A stretch of DNA of 64,000 nt from Caecitellus pseudoparvulus (lineage: Eukaryota > Bigyra: Bicosoecida). The notes below the pieces were generated by a model. That model worked only from the letters and a program-made list of their open reading frames with translations. It did no database searches and was not told the DNA's origin. The position numbers were made by a program, and so were the translations under genes. This document shows positions 27,301 to 39,200 of the stretch, in pieces. Position 1 is the stretch's first letter. Each line of letters opens with the position of its first letter. Location: assembly GCA_965644315.1 (NCBI GenBank), contig CBFFRQ010000089.1, forward strand, positions 310,001 to 374,000, in the 5' to 3' direction.

Positions 27301-30192
27301 GCTCTGCGCGACGCGCCTCGCGTCGAGACTTTTCTTCCAGACCCTTTTTCTTGGTGCCAATGGCGCCGCCGGCACGCGTGCCCCAGGAAATGTCGTGCAG
27401 GTTCGACATTGCGAAGAGCTGGAAGGTGTTCACGTACGTGGGAATGAAGAAGAAGTACTGCAGGCCGGTGAGGCCCGCCTTGAGCAGCTTGCCGCGCAGG
27501 CAGGGCGCGATGATGTACGGACCCAGGGACGCCACCAGTGCCACCATGACGAGGGGTGTGAAGGTGACGCGGAAGACGAGCAGGTACACTGAGAGGGAGA
27601 TGGCGATGACGGAGGCCACTGCGAGCAGCAGCGACACGCCGCTGTACAGCCAGCCCAAGTCGCCGACATCCCCCACCAGCGCGACGATGGCCAGGAGCAG
27701 CAGGCAGCAGGCGTACATGGCGGAGATGACAAAGACGTCCCACTGCAGGCCGAGGATGGAGGCGACGCTGGAGAAGAAGGCGGAGAAAATGACCAAGTAC
27801 GAGATAAAGAGGAGGCCGATGCTGAACCAGGCGATGACGGTGAGGGTGCAGATGAAGAACCACTGTGCCATCATGACGGCTTTGCGGCCCCACGGGTGCG
27901 ACGTGAACCAGATGCGCTGGGCGAATTCAAACAAGTACGAAATTTGGGCGAAAAGACTGCCGTTCAGCCACCGCCGGCGCTGCTTGATGAGCTGCTGCAG
28001 CGTCTGCGGCACGTCCGTGTACGCCTGCGCCGACGCTTCAAAGTACAGCGTCCACGCTTCGCCCTCCTTCAAGACAATTTCCTGGCACAGCACGCGATCC
28101 TCCGCCAGGTACATGTTGGCGATGAACGGCCCCAGCTCGTCGGCAGACTTGCGCTCCAGGAGGAAGTACTGCTCCAGCGGCACGCCGCTGATGGCGTCCC
28201 AGCGGTATGCGGAAAACGCCCCCGGCAGCACTGACACGTACCCTGTGATGGACTCGAACGTCTTGTCCAGGTCGTGGGCGATCTGGTACTCGAAGCTCTG
28301 CGCTGCTTCCAGCAGGTGGCTGAAGCGCACGTCACGCACGGCGATTTCGCCGGCCGCACCGCCCACGTGGGGATGCCGCTCGAACACCTGGATCAAGTTC
28401 ACGATGGCGTCAGCGGCAGGCCGTGTGCCAATGTCAAACAGGACGCAGTACTCGGGCACAAGTGCCGCGGCAATGCCGTCAAAGAACCACAGGTGGGAGT
28501 TCAGTTTCCCGCCGTTCTCCTCTTTCATCGCCACTGCAAACTGCATGGGCATGTACGTGTCGCCCGCCGTGGCGCTGGTGGGGTTGGGCACCTCGATGGT
28601 GCTCTCCATCATGTGCATGGTGACACTCTGGTCGTTGCGCAGCTTGGGGCGCAGCAGGCTCTCGTTGAAGGCCGCCAGCTCGTCCTGCAAGTACTTGAGC
28701 AGCTTGGGGTTGGCCTTGGAGCGGCCGTCCATGACAGCCACCACCAAGATGTTCTCCCACGGAATCCCCATGGCCGCCAAGCCTGGAAGGTTCTCCGCAA
28801 TGCCCTCCAGTGTCTCCCGCATCTCCACTTCGTCCTCGTTGTACATGGTGATGCAGATGCAGACGCGGCAGAAACGCCCGAAACGCTTGATGCGCAGGGC
28901 GTACGGGCTGTTCGCGTGTGCCATGTGCTTGGGGGCAGTCACGGGGAGCGGCGTGTAGTCTAGCGTGTCCAGTTCGTCGCCAATCACCCGCTCGCGCGCC
29001 TGCTGTGTCAGCAGTTCCCGCTGGGTCATCTGCGTCGGAACTGCGTCGTCGCCGCCGTCCCCCTCGCCGTACTCAGCGAGGCTGTCGGGGTGGAAGGACG
29101 ACGCGCCGTCGTCGCCGTCCCCCATGGCGCCTCCCCGAGACTGCTGCCGCAGCTCCCGGCGCTTCACGACGGCGTTGTCCCCCCGCAGGCGTGTGCGCAC
29201 GAAGCCTTCGGAGGTGATCTTGTTCCCCGCACCAGCACCCGCATCCAGGACAGAGGGGGACTTCACTGCCGCATCCATGCGAGCCAGGCGTCCCCACGAC
29301 TGCCCCTTGCGCACCAGCACGCCGTCTTCCAGCATTTGCTGCTCCTGCTCAAACAGCGCCGTCGTGACGGCACGAAGGTACGGCTCCTGCCCCGGTCGGC
29401 AGGTCTGCCGCAGAGTCGGCAGGATGTCAGGAGGCCCCTCCTCCACGTCGCTGCCGCCCATGCTGGAGGCTGCGCCGTCGTCATCCCCCATGCTGGGCAG
29501 GTCCGTGGCGATGTCGTCGGGCGGGGTGACACTTTGCGCGGGGGGGGAGTCGGGGGCTGTGCGCAGGGGGGGGGGCGCCCTGGTCGCTGGGCGCGACACC
29601 TCCTCCCCCATCGCAGACACCTGCCGAAGGGAGGCAATGCTGCCGGAGCTTGTGGTGGGCAGCTGGTCCACTGGTCCGGACCCCTGTGCTGCGCCCAGCG
29701 GCACGACACGGTCCTTGGGCGGCGGGACACCCTCCTCCTCACTGGAGCTGCCTTGGGGAAGGGGCGCACCGGCGGTGTCCTTGGCGGGGCCCCCCCCTGC
29801 AGCGCCACGAGGGGCTAGCTCGGTGGGCGGGTCCTTCGCCGCCGCACCAGTGGCCACAGGCTGCAGCACCCCCACTCCGTGCACGTCAGGGTCGTACTCG
29901 GACAGAGGCACCACAGCGCCACTGGGCGTGAGGAACAATCCCTTCACAGTGACGGTGGCACCCTCAGACGCAGACCGCCGGGGCCCACCACCAGGCACAT
30001 CTGGCGAAAGGGTTGGCCCTGGTGACTTGGTGGGCACTGCGAGGCGTGGCGTGATGGGGCAGGGTGCAAGGGGTGCTACGTGCGGGAATTGACCGCGGGC
30101 GTCCCGAGCAACTCCCGCAACGGCGCACGCAACGCACCCCCGGCAGATGCAGCACGGCCATGTGCCTTCACTGAGCTCGATCCATCCGCCAT
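24323..30192 (-). CDS. Chitin synthase (family 2 glycosyltransferase, multi-pass) with long disordered ends
   Basis: Polymerises N-acetylglucosamine from UDP-GlcNAc into chitin at the plasma membrane. The main exon is 30036-24323. Its frame has no ATG near its 5' end, and a short first exon 30192-30138 (MADGSSSVKAHGRAASAG) joins in phase across a 101-bp intron, 30037-30137, with a GTGCGT donor and CGCAG acceptor. The predicted product is about 1,920 residues. After ~390 disordered residues the catalytic domain shows CITMYNEDE (~407), DIGTRPAADAI (~550), EDRVLCQE (~662) and QRRRWLNGS (~703), the canonical set for chitin synthases. Membrane spans follow at ~730-900, and a second cluster at ~1050-1100 after a helical linker. 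The last ~700 residues are Ser/Pro-rich and disordered. No myosin motor domain is present. The gene converges tail-to-tail with the 4,039-residue gene, 112 bp apart. Family call is firm; first exon is inferred. Confidence 0.92.
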
Positions 30193-30767
30193 GCTGCGTG
30201 CAGCGTGCCTGGGGCGTCCTGCACAGCGTTCAGGCGTGAGCGTGATGGGGAGCCGGGCGTTTCGCGCTCACCGTCGCGAGTGAGGGACAGCGCGCAGCCT
30301 CGCTGGGCTGCGTTGAGGCGCAGGCAGGCGGCTAGGAGTGCACTGCAGTACTAACTGTGCGAGAATGGGCCCGCTGTGGGCGAGGCGCGCAGCCCCCGTC
30401 GGCCAGTGCCCCGGAGAGGCGAACGAAGCTCGAGGTCGGTGGACAGCAGGCAAGCCCTGCAAGCTCCCGCCGTCTGGCAGCGAAGCGAGCACTGCACAGG
30501 CGCATGGGTGGGCTGCCTGCAGCACAATTAGAGTGACAAGCCCGGAGTGTTGTGCCGTGCGGTGCGCAGGCCGTTCAGTAATGTGTTCCGTGCGGTGCAT
30601 TGCGCTGCGCCTGCGAAGCGGCGTTTCTTGCCTGCTTGCGTCTGGGGCCATGACCCGCTCTGCTGCGAGGCGCTGCAGGGGGGCGCAGCGAACCCCATGC
30701 GACCAGAGGGAGGGTTGGTGTCCACGCTGCAGTGTTGGGCACTGGCGGTGGGCAGGGTGTGCGCGGC
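30193..30767. other. Intergenic region, 575 bp
   Basis: Lies upstream of the chitin synthase start and downstream of the ZIP transporter stop, both on the minus strand. It should contain the chitin synthase promoter. No TATA box, repeat or further gene was recognised. Confidence 0.4.
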
Positions 30768-32232
30768 TCAGTGCAAGCCGGCCTGGATCATGGCATGCAG
30801 ACTGACGAACATGACAGCTTGTCCGACCAAATGCCAAGCGCCAGCCGCCTGTGCGCCGCTGTACGCCGCCGCCGTGGGCACCAGCTCCACGATGCACAGC
30901 ATGACCATGACGCCTGCCACGAACGCGTTCAGTACCGCCGCCCAGTACGTCGTCAGGGCCGCGGCCACGGGGATGAGCAGCGCAGCCGCCAACGGCTCGC
31001 AGAGCGAAGACAGAACACACCACTTCATGGCGTGCCATGCCGAGCCAGTGGCGGCGAAAATGGGCGACGCCACAGCCATGCCTTCTGGGATGTTGTGCAG
31101 GGAAATGGCGAGAAACAGCGCCAGGCCCCGCCCGGCACAGGCCTTTGTCAATGCGGCGAGGAAGGGCGCGATGCCGCCTGCCCCTGCCAGCGTCAGGGAC
31201 GAGATGTCCTCGGAACACACGCCTGTGAGGGACTGGCTGAAGACGATGAGGCCCTCGGGGAAGTTGTGCAGGGAGATGCCGGCTGCGGCGATGAGGCCAG
31301 TCATGTACAACCGTGACTTCGAGCGGGCAGGGGGGGGGGATGAGGGGGGCGGGCGCCTGGACAGGGGGGTGAAGAAGGCGACGGTGGCAGGGGGGGGTCC
31401 GGCTGGCGGCGGCCCACTGATCGCGCGCGGCCTCGTGGTGCAGGGGTGGTCATGGGGGTGGGGGGGGCCTTGCGCACCACGGTGGTTTCGGGGGATGCGT
31501 GGGGGGGTGAAGGGGGGGCCTCCAGGACGGCGACGTCGGGCTCAGGCACTAGCCACACGACCACCCCGAAGAAGGCCATGCCCAGCATGAACTGCGTGCA
31601 GGGCAGCGAGGGGGTCAGTGCCACGAGAGGCGGCGGACGGCAAAGCGCGTGTGATGGGCGACGCACCCACTGGTTGGCGGCGAACCAGCCCAGCTCCTCG
31701 AAGCTGTGCGGCAACATGTCCGCGTACGAAATGTACAGCATGATGCCGCAGGCAAAGGAAAGGAGGCCTCCCAAGAGCTTGTCGGAAGGCACGCCAAACA
31801 GCACGACAGCAGCTCCACCTGTGCAAGGCAAGAGGGAGAGGCTGCGTGTGGAGCAAGCTCCATGCGGCTTAGGCGCGAGATGAAACCCAACGTACCCACA
31901 GTAGACATCATACCTGCCGTGAACGTCATCATGAACGCGCTGAAAGGGTGCTGCACTGGGTCCAATGCCGGGTCAGCCTTGTGACTGCCGTCAAAATCCG
32001 CATTTCCGCAGCTGTGGCTGCCCTCTAACTTGGAGGCTGTTGCCCCATGGGCATGGCAGTGGTCCTGGGGGGGGGGTATGAAGGGGCGTTGAAGTGCTGG
32101 GGTGGTATGTATAGGGCCTGGTTCTGGAACTGGCTTGCTCACGTGGGCGACTGCGCAGACCAGGCTGCAGGCGAGTCCAAGCAGCACTACAACTCTCGCT
32201 GCGCCCGGTCCTTGAGCCGAGTACTTGGCCAT
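30768..32232 (-). CDS. ZIP-family zinc/metal transporter
   Basis: Moves zinc or related divalent metals into the cytosol. Four exons fit in phase: 32232-31896, 31818-31667, 31591-31418 and 31316-30768, about 403 residues, with introns of 77, 75 and 101 bp (donors GTACGT, GTGCGT, GTGGGC). The third junction is the least certain. An N-terminal signal-like segment (VVVLLGLACSLVCAVAHV) is followed by a His-rich extracellular stretch (DHCHAHGATASK, SHSCGNADFDGSHKAD) of the kind that binds zinc. The first ZIP span is MMTFTAGMMSTVGGAAVVLFG, rebuilt exactly across intron 1. The diagnostic metal-site helices are HNFPEGL and HNIPEGMAVA in the last exon. A Pro-rich variable loop occupies the usual His-rich loop position between spans three and four. 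The ATG at 32232 was chosen because the frame upstream offers only GTG. Confidence 0.88.
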
Positions 32233-32830
32233 ACTCGGCAGCACACAAGGGACGGAGTGCGGCGGCAGTGAGAGAGCACAGCCCTGCCTTCCTGGCTCCC
32301 TGGTGTGTCTCCTCAGCCGAAGGTTTCACTGCGGCGCGGCACTGGTCCGCTTCCCACGGAAGAGCCGTGCGACTTTGCCAAAGTGCGGGGCAAGTTGGTA
32401 GCATAGTCGCGGGGGTGTTGAGTGAGGGGGGTGCAGGTGTAGCATGGGGTCCCGAAAATTGACATGGCATGGCCATTGTTGACGTGTGCTACGCTGTAGG
32501 CTCAAGTTCTGCGTTGGCGTTGTTTGGTAAGTGCGGTGTCGAGCCAGCCATTGGACGGACCCTGGCAAACGAAGCGCCCCATCCTCGACGAATGTCCACT
32601 TGAGCCCAGCTCCAAAATAAACAACCGCACACTGTTCCAGAGCACACTCTTACTTGCTCCTCCTTCAGCTCCTTGGCCGCCTCGCACGTGGCAGCGTTTT
32701 GGCGCCGGTTGTCGAGGCAAAACCCACAGCAGAGCGTGGCGCGCAAACGCCACACACAGGCGTGTCTAGGGCACAAGGTCAGCTCAGTCCGGTTGTGGGG
32801 AAGCAGAACCTTGAACACACCCTGTCGAAC
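32233..32830. promoter_or_regulatory. Divergent upstream region of ZIP transporter and reeler/b561 gene
   Basis: About 600 bp lie between the two start codons, and both transcripts must begin here. An AT-richer patch (aaaataaac, near 32613) is the only promoter-like feature I can point to. No coding frame is supported. Confidence 0.35.
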
Positions 32831-35736
32831 ATGCGCTGGCTCCTCGCACTGGCCGTGCTGGGCGTCGCGTTTCGCCGGGTTGCAAGCTACGGCTCAGGTG
32901 CGGCACTGCACCGGAAGGCCACTCCGCACCCGCAGCCAGGGCACGCACACGCGCCTTCCTTGCCTCCTCCCTCTGCCAGGAAACATTCCTTGCGTGTTCC
33001 TGCCCCCTGGCAACCATGGCTCAGCATCCTCCAACGGGGGCATCTCGTTGACACTCACCCACCCCATCGACGGCGTGGTGACGTCATATCGGCCAAGCAC
33101 CACCTACTCCTTCTCCGCCTCCTACTCAAGCTTCAAGGGCTTCCAGCTTGTCTTCACAAACAGTACGTTTACGTTCTCCCGCATTGCACGCAGCGCGCTG
33201 GCCTGCTGCAGCAAGCAGCGCAATGTGACCGTGAAACGGACGTCGCTCACCTCCGGCTCCGGGCCACACTTCGCAGGCGCTTCGCTCATCAGCGTTCCCA
33301 GCAGCTCGAACTGCCGGGGCAGCATCACAACCGTGACCAACGGCAAGACGCGGTCTGCATGCACAGGCTGCACGACCGCCGTGCATTCGAGTGCGTGGTT
33401 GCCTCCGCGCACCGCTCGCTCGCAAGCTGCCCGCGCCGCCGCCTGCAACCACGCCAACTTGCGCCACCGCAGACTCCGCCACGAAGACGGGATTCTCAGG
33501 GCAGTGGACGTCCCCTCCTGCAGGGACGGGCACCATCACGGCGCAGCTGGTGGTGTCCGATGGCCAGGGGGGCGGCTTCTCCGCCTATCGCCTGTTCACT
33601 TTCACCGAGGTTGCACCTTCCCCCGCCTCCACTCCGGCCAGCACGCCGGCCTCCACCACCACGGCCACCCACTCGCCGTCGGCGTCTGTCACTGCCCCCA
33701 TAACGGCATCCCCCTCCCCCTCCCCCAGCGTATCCAGCACAGCCGAGTCCACTTCCACGGCCAGTCTGTCGCCTGGCGCCAGCCCGCTGGAGACCACCAC
33801 ACCGTCACCCACGGCCTTAACCACGCCCTCCACCTCGCCCTCACCCTCCGGCACGCCCTCCGTGTCCATGACGCCGGCCAGCTCCCCCACCAGCTCCACC
33901 TCCCCCTCCCCCTCGCCCTCCAACGCCCCATGCACCTTGACCTGCTCAGGGCACGGGCAGTGCCTGCTGCCCACCACCATCCTCGGCACCCCCTCATGCC
34001 GCTGCAGCGACCCCTGGACAGGCGATGCCTCCTGCTCCTCCTGCAAGCCCGGCTTCGCCACCAGCGACGGGCTCACCTGCCGACTGGAACAGACGGCAGC
34101 CGCCACAGTGACGCTGGTGTTCGACGGCGACTTGGCGGCGGTGGCAGGGGCGGAGGAGACTGCGGAACGCACCACCTTTGTCACTACCCTGCAGAACGAG
34201 CTCTCTGCGGCACTGGGGTTGTCGAGTGCCACATCTGGGCGTGTGCGCATCACGGGCCTGTCGGCACTCGCCACAGCCGGAGGGGGGTTCGCAGCCAACG
34301 TCACCATCCTGCCCCCTGCCGCCACAGACACGGGGCCAGCTGCGGCAAACGTGACGTCTGTCGCTGACTCCCTGGCAGCCGCGGCGCGGAACACGAGCAG
34401 CAGTCTGTACACGGGAGCCATCTCCGTCGCAATGCTGAACGGGGCCGGCAACGCCAACGCGCAGGCCAGCGTGACAAACACTGCGCCCGCCTCCATCCTG
34501 GCGCCCTCAGGGGGCTGCGACCCGCCCACCTTCACCGTGCGACTGGCCTCCGCCATGACCATGTCCTGGAGCCTCGTCACGGGCAGCGGGCAGTGTCTGG
34601 CAGAAGGCGCGGAAATCCCCGACGACGCAAAGCTCGTCGCAGCCGTGGCGGTGTCCAGCGAAGATACCTGGTTGGCACTGGGGTGGAACGAGAACTTCGC
34701 CATGGTCGGCACCGATGCGGTGCTGGGCACGCCGAACAACGGCTTTGTGCGCGACGTGCACATCACGAGCAGGAGCAGTTCTGGTGTGCAGTCAGACACG
34801 TCGCGAGACATCACAGACACGCAGCTGCGGTCAACGGACGGCTTCACGGTCATGTTCTTCACTCGCCCCCTGAACACGGGGGACGACGCGGAGGATGCGA
34901 ACTTGCTGCCTGCCGCACAAGCCGGCGAAGCGTCGCGCGTGATTTGGGCGCATGGAGGCGCAGGTGCCGCCTCCCTGGGCAACCACAACGCCAACCGGGG
35001 CAACCTGTTCGTGAACTTCGCCACCGGCGCCACGACGGCCGTGGACCCCGACGGCTTGCGCCTCGCCCATGGCATTCTCATGACCATCGCCTGGGCGCTG
35101 ATGGTGCCGCTGGCCATCCTCTCAGCCGTGTGGCTGAAGCCGGGTACAGATGCCCGGTGCTGCGGCCTGCTACGACCGGCCGTGGAAGTGGACACCACAC
35201 AGCCCCAGGTGTGGTTCACCATCCACTGGCGCCTGCAGCTGGCCGCCTTCGTTCTCGCCACGGCCGCCTTTGTGCTGGCACTCATCTTCACAGACCTCGC
35301 CCCCCCCGCGACACCCCACGCAACCCTGGGCCTGGTCGTGTACGCCCTGATGGCTGTGCAGGTGGGCGCAGGCCTCATGCGCCCCCACAAGCCCAAGCCC
35401 GAGCAACCGACCAGTGGCAGCGCCCCCTATGCCGATGCACAGGGCGCCCCGCAAGGCACCTGCCTGCGCACCGTGTGGGAGGCGCAGCACCGCATCACAG
35501 GCGCCTTACTGCCCCTCCTCGCGATCATCGCACTGGTGACGGGCTACCTGGTGTTCAATGCTGGCATTGGCATCGCAATTGGTGTGCCGTTGGGCACGCT
35601 GGTGCTGACACTCGCCGCAGGCTGCTGCACACTGCGTGGCTGTGTTCCTGCTGGTGCACAGCAGCGGCCCAGCTCCAGGGCACCGGCCGATGGAGACGTG
35701 GAACTCACCAACCCCGTCCGGCCGAAAGTGTCCTGA
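32831..35736 (+). CDS. Reeler-EGF-DOMON-cytochrome b561 protein (ferric-chelate reductase 1-like)
   Basis: Probably a transmembrane electron-transfer protein that reduces extracellular metal or another acceptor using cytosolic ascorbate. Four exons fit in phase: 32831-32897, 32980-33162, 33277-33390 and 33473-35736, about 875 residues; introns are 82, 114 and 82 bp. A signal peptide (MRWLLALAVLGVAF) leads into a reeler domain rebuilt across the introns (CVFLPPGNHG, GFQLVFTN, SSNCRGSITTVTNGKT, SGQWTSPPAGTG). A Ser/Thr/Pro mucin-like stretch and an EGF-like Cys cluster (CTLTCSGHGQC, CRCSDPW) follow. Next is a DOMON domain (SEDTWLALGWNENFAMVG to SRVIWAHG). The C-terminal b561 core has its haem histidines in RLAHGI, TIHWRL, TPHATLG and EAQHRITG, on hydrophobic helices. 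The order reeler, DOMON, b561 is that of animal FRRS1/SDR2. The EGF-like insertion is unusual. Confidence 0.88.
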
Positions 35737-36260
35737 ATCCTGCAGCAGCTGAAGAGCAGCGGGATACGGGTGCCGTGATTGATTCTCAATGCAGTGGAAC
35801 ATACAGCACTCTGTGGGGCGACTGATGAAGGTCACAAGCACAGGACTTGCTTGATGGGAGCTAGGGGGCTGCTCTTTGTTGGTGGGGGAAGGGTGCAGCG
35901 CAGGGGCGGCCGGTCTTTGGCATGTGGCAGGTGCTGCCGCCAGTCGATCGCTGGCTGTCTGGCTCTGAAAGCGAGGCCAGGCTCAAAGCTGCGGAGGGGG
36001 CACTTTATCAAGATTTTCCGTAAAACTCGATGCATAGGCACAAGCCATGGCTTGTGCATGCAGCTTGGATGTCCTCCTTGCATCCATGCCACACTCGTCG
36101 GAGGAGTTTGAGGCTGTGCAAGTGCTTGGGCGAGGTGCGGAGTTTGAAGCCAACGCCAACCACAAAACAGTCGGCCGCTTTTGCCCACCCAAGGAGAAAA
36201 GGTTAAAAGAGGCAGAGAAGCACTTACCTGTTACCTGATCAACCCCTTCAGTGTGTTAAT
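35737..36260. other. Intergenic region, 524 bp
   Basis: Separates two plus-strand genes, so it holds the 3' region of the b561 gene and the promoter of the ankyrin gene. Its right part (from about 36000) is AT-richer, in line with the composition of the ankyrin gene. No gene or clear motif was recognised. Confidence 0.35.
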
Positions 36261-39200
36261 ATGTCAAGTGCTGGAAGCCAGGAGCCCGGAGCGGCTGTGA
36301 GTTGCTTTGCGGGATTTGACAGCAGCGCTTGCGCTTGGTGCTGGCCCCAAACCCAGGAAGCCCAGAGCCGCAGCACCCGAGTCTTTTGTCCGGCACAGGC
36401 GTCACGGGAAGCCATAGGAGGTGAAGGTGCTAGTGCACGACCTAGCAGGACGGAAGAGGTGCCGTTTGAGAAACTCCTGGCGTGTTTGGAGAAGGTGAAC
36501 TGCTGGCCAGGCTCGGACATGGAACATGTTGACGCAATTCGTGGCCTAGCAGCCATAGGGGAAGGGAGTCCACCTGGTGCAGGCAAAGGACCAAAAATCA
36601 TGAGCCTTGGGGACTTGGAGGGTCTTCTTCGCGAAGCTGGAGGTGCGCTTCTGGAGCGTGCTGGAGCGCTTCAGGAGCAGGTTGATCGTCAGGAGGTGAG
36701 TAATGCGCTGCAGTACCTGTCGTTCCGGTGCTTTTGCGCTGTTGAGGTGCTGTACCGCATAAGTGCTGGTGAGCCGCTCGACGCTTGTCCGACGGGGGAG
36801 GCCGTGTGGGACCCAATCCAGAAGGCTTGGGACTCTGTGGACGTCGAGGCGCAGAGTCTGGAGGGTGCCTTGGCGGACCTGACCCGATGGTGGCTCAAAC
36901 GCAAGAGAGAAACAGCCCCTCAAGCTGCAGCGGTCGCAAGTCCCATACACGATCCTGACGCAAACGCAGCTGTTAAAGCTGCTTTGTCCAGCATGCGCAG
37001 GCAGGCAGAGTGCTTTCGAGAAGCGGATGAGGAAGACCTCGGCAGTGGGCAAGCGGCGAAATCTCTCGACAAAGCTGCATACGCGGTGACAAAAATGCGC
37101 CAACAACTCAGGTGCACAAGACTAGTTGCCGCAAGAATGCTTGCGCCTGCGGACAGTTTGGACCTTGCGGAGGAAATCGCATTCTTTACGTCAGCCGATC
37201 GCAGCGTGTACAGCGTCTCGAAAGACATCATGCCTGAGCACTTAACAGAAGTACTGGATGTGGAAGAATGGGCACAGGATATCGCAAGTGGTTCATCCAA
37301 CTTGCAGCTCAGTGCCGGCCAAGTATTGGCAACTGAGAGCCTGAGGGTTGCCCAGGGCTTTCCTCGAGCTGTGCAAGCTTTGCGAGGGGTAGGGCTCGTG
37401 CACAGCAGCACACAGTTCTCACCAACGGACCCCCTGGGGCAAGTTTCAGGGGTCAACATCCAAGTTCAGTGCGAGCGCGGTTGGCCCCTGGGCATGTTTG
37501 TGCGGGACGAGGGCTGGCCAAGTCTCGAACTTCGCCTTCGCCAGCGACTGTGTGTCAAGCTCCTTGGCACTTGTGCAGTTGCAGCGGCCTCTGGTGCTGA
37601 TCTCAACGGACTATCCTTGGAGAGCTTCGTTGTCGTCGGGATGCAGGCGTGTACACTTGAGAGTTTGAAGGATGCACTCGATGCTGGGAGGTGCCAAGTT
37701 CTGATCGGATCTTGTGTTGGAGTTTGGACGAGGGCAGGGCACGAGAGCGCTGTGTCAACAATCGCAAGCATGCTGGAGCAGATCCTTGGCCCTCTTGAAG
37801 CTGGCAGCTCAGAAAAGCGGTGGATCCAACAGCAGACAGCGAGGAGCGGCAGCGGAGGAGCAGCGTCAGAGGCAGACAGCGTCAACAGCATCAGTCCCTT
37901 CTGCTACTCGGCTGCATATGTGAACGCCTGCAAGACTTTTGGCCTTTGGTGTGTTAAACTATGGAGAGCTGATAGAACCATCCGTGCTGCAATTGACGCA
38001 GAGCGAAGGACAGAGTGCCAGACGCAGCAAACGAACGCGGCCTCCTTTATTCAGGCCTGCCGAGAAGGAGACATTGTCTCAGCTCGCCATCTTCTTTGCA
38101 TGGGTGGCTCGCGAGCTGTGGACGTTCACGCGTCTGACAAGGGAGGGCCCGAGGCAGCATTCCGCGCGGCATGCTCCAGTGGTCATCTTGATGTGGTAGT
38201 TGAACTACTTGCGTTGACTGGAGAACGTGCTGTGGACGTGCATGCTCATTCAGAGTATGCCTTTCAGTTGGCGTGCAGCAATGGCCACTTAGCAGTGCTG
38301 CGCCATTTGCTGGCCCTGGAGGGGGAGCGTGAAATCAATGTCGGCGCTGACAACCATCTTGCCTTTCGGTGGGCATGCCAGAACGGACACGCAGAAGTAG
38401 TTACCGAGTTACTGCGCCTGACCGGACATCGCGCAGTGGATGTGCATGCTGTGGATGGGGATGGTCCCGAGGCTGGCTTCCGGCTTGCATGCCAGAATGG
38501 TCACGTGGACGTGGTGCAGGAGCTGCTGGCTCTGACGGGTGATCGCGAAGTGAACGTGCATGCGGAGAGCAATGGTGATCCTGAGTATGGCTTCCGAGCT
38601 GCCTGTGAGAGAGGACATGTGGACGTGGTGCGGGAGCTGCTGGCTCTGACGGGTGATCGCGAAGTGAACGTGCATGCAGAAGGTTGGGGTGCTTCCATGT
38701 GTGGTTTCGGTATCTCATGTGCAAGTGGAAGCACGGGTGTGGTGCTTAAGCTGCTCGATTTAGATGGTGACAGTGAGTCAGGCTTGCATGATGCACTGGA
38801 GGGTGATTCTGAAGCCGGGAGTTTCGTCGCAGCCTGGGCGAGTGGACATGTTGGTGCGGTTCATGAGATGCTGGCAATAAAAGGTCTTCAAACGGTGGAT
38901 TTGCCTGAGAAAAGTGATGGGGAGTCTTGGGCTAGTTTCATGGCCGCTTGTATCAATGAGCAAGAGCGTGTGAAGCGTGGAGTGCCAGCTCAGAAGGGGA
39001 ATGTTGGAGTGGGTGTGAAAAAGGGCTTCAGTTCTGTTCTTCCCCAAAGTGGGTTCCAGGCAGCCTGTCGAAATGGGCATGTAGATGTCGTGCGCGAGCT
39101 GCTGGCACTGACGGGTGACCGAGCAGTGGACGTGCATGCTGGGCCTGAAGGTGGTCCTGAGTTTGGCTTCAGGCTTGCCTGCCAGAATGGTCACGTGGCT

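Noticed and set aside
26796-28958. 720-codon plus-strand frame (and a 525-codon one at 26015-27592)
   Set aside because: Antisense to the chitin synthase catalytic region, which is clearly coding on the minus strand.
32489-32818. 109-codon minus-strand frame in the ZIP/b561 upstream region
   Set aside because: No family features or supporting exon; it sits between two divergent promoters.
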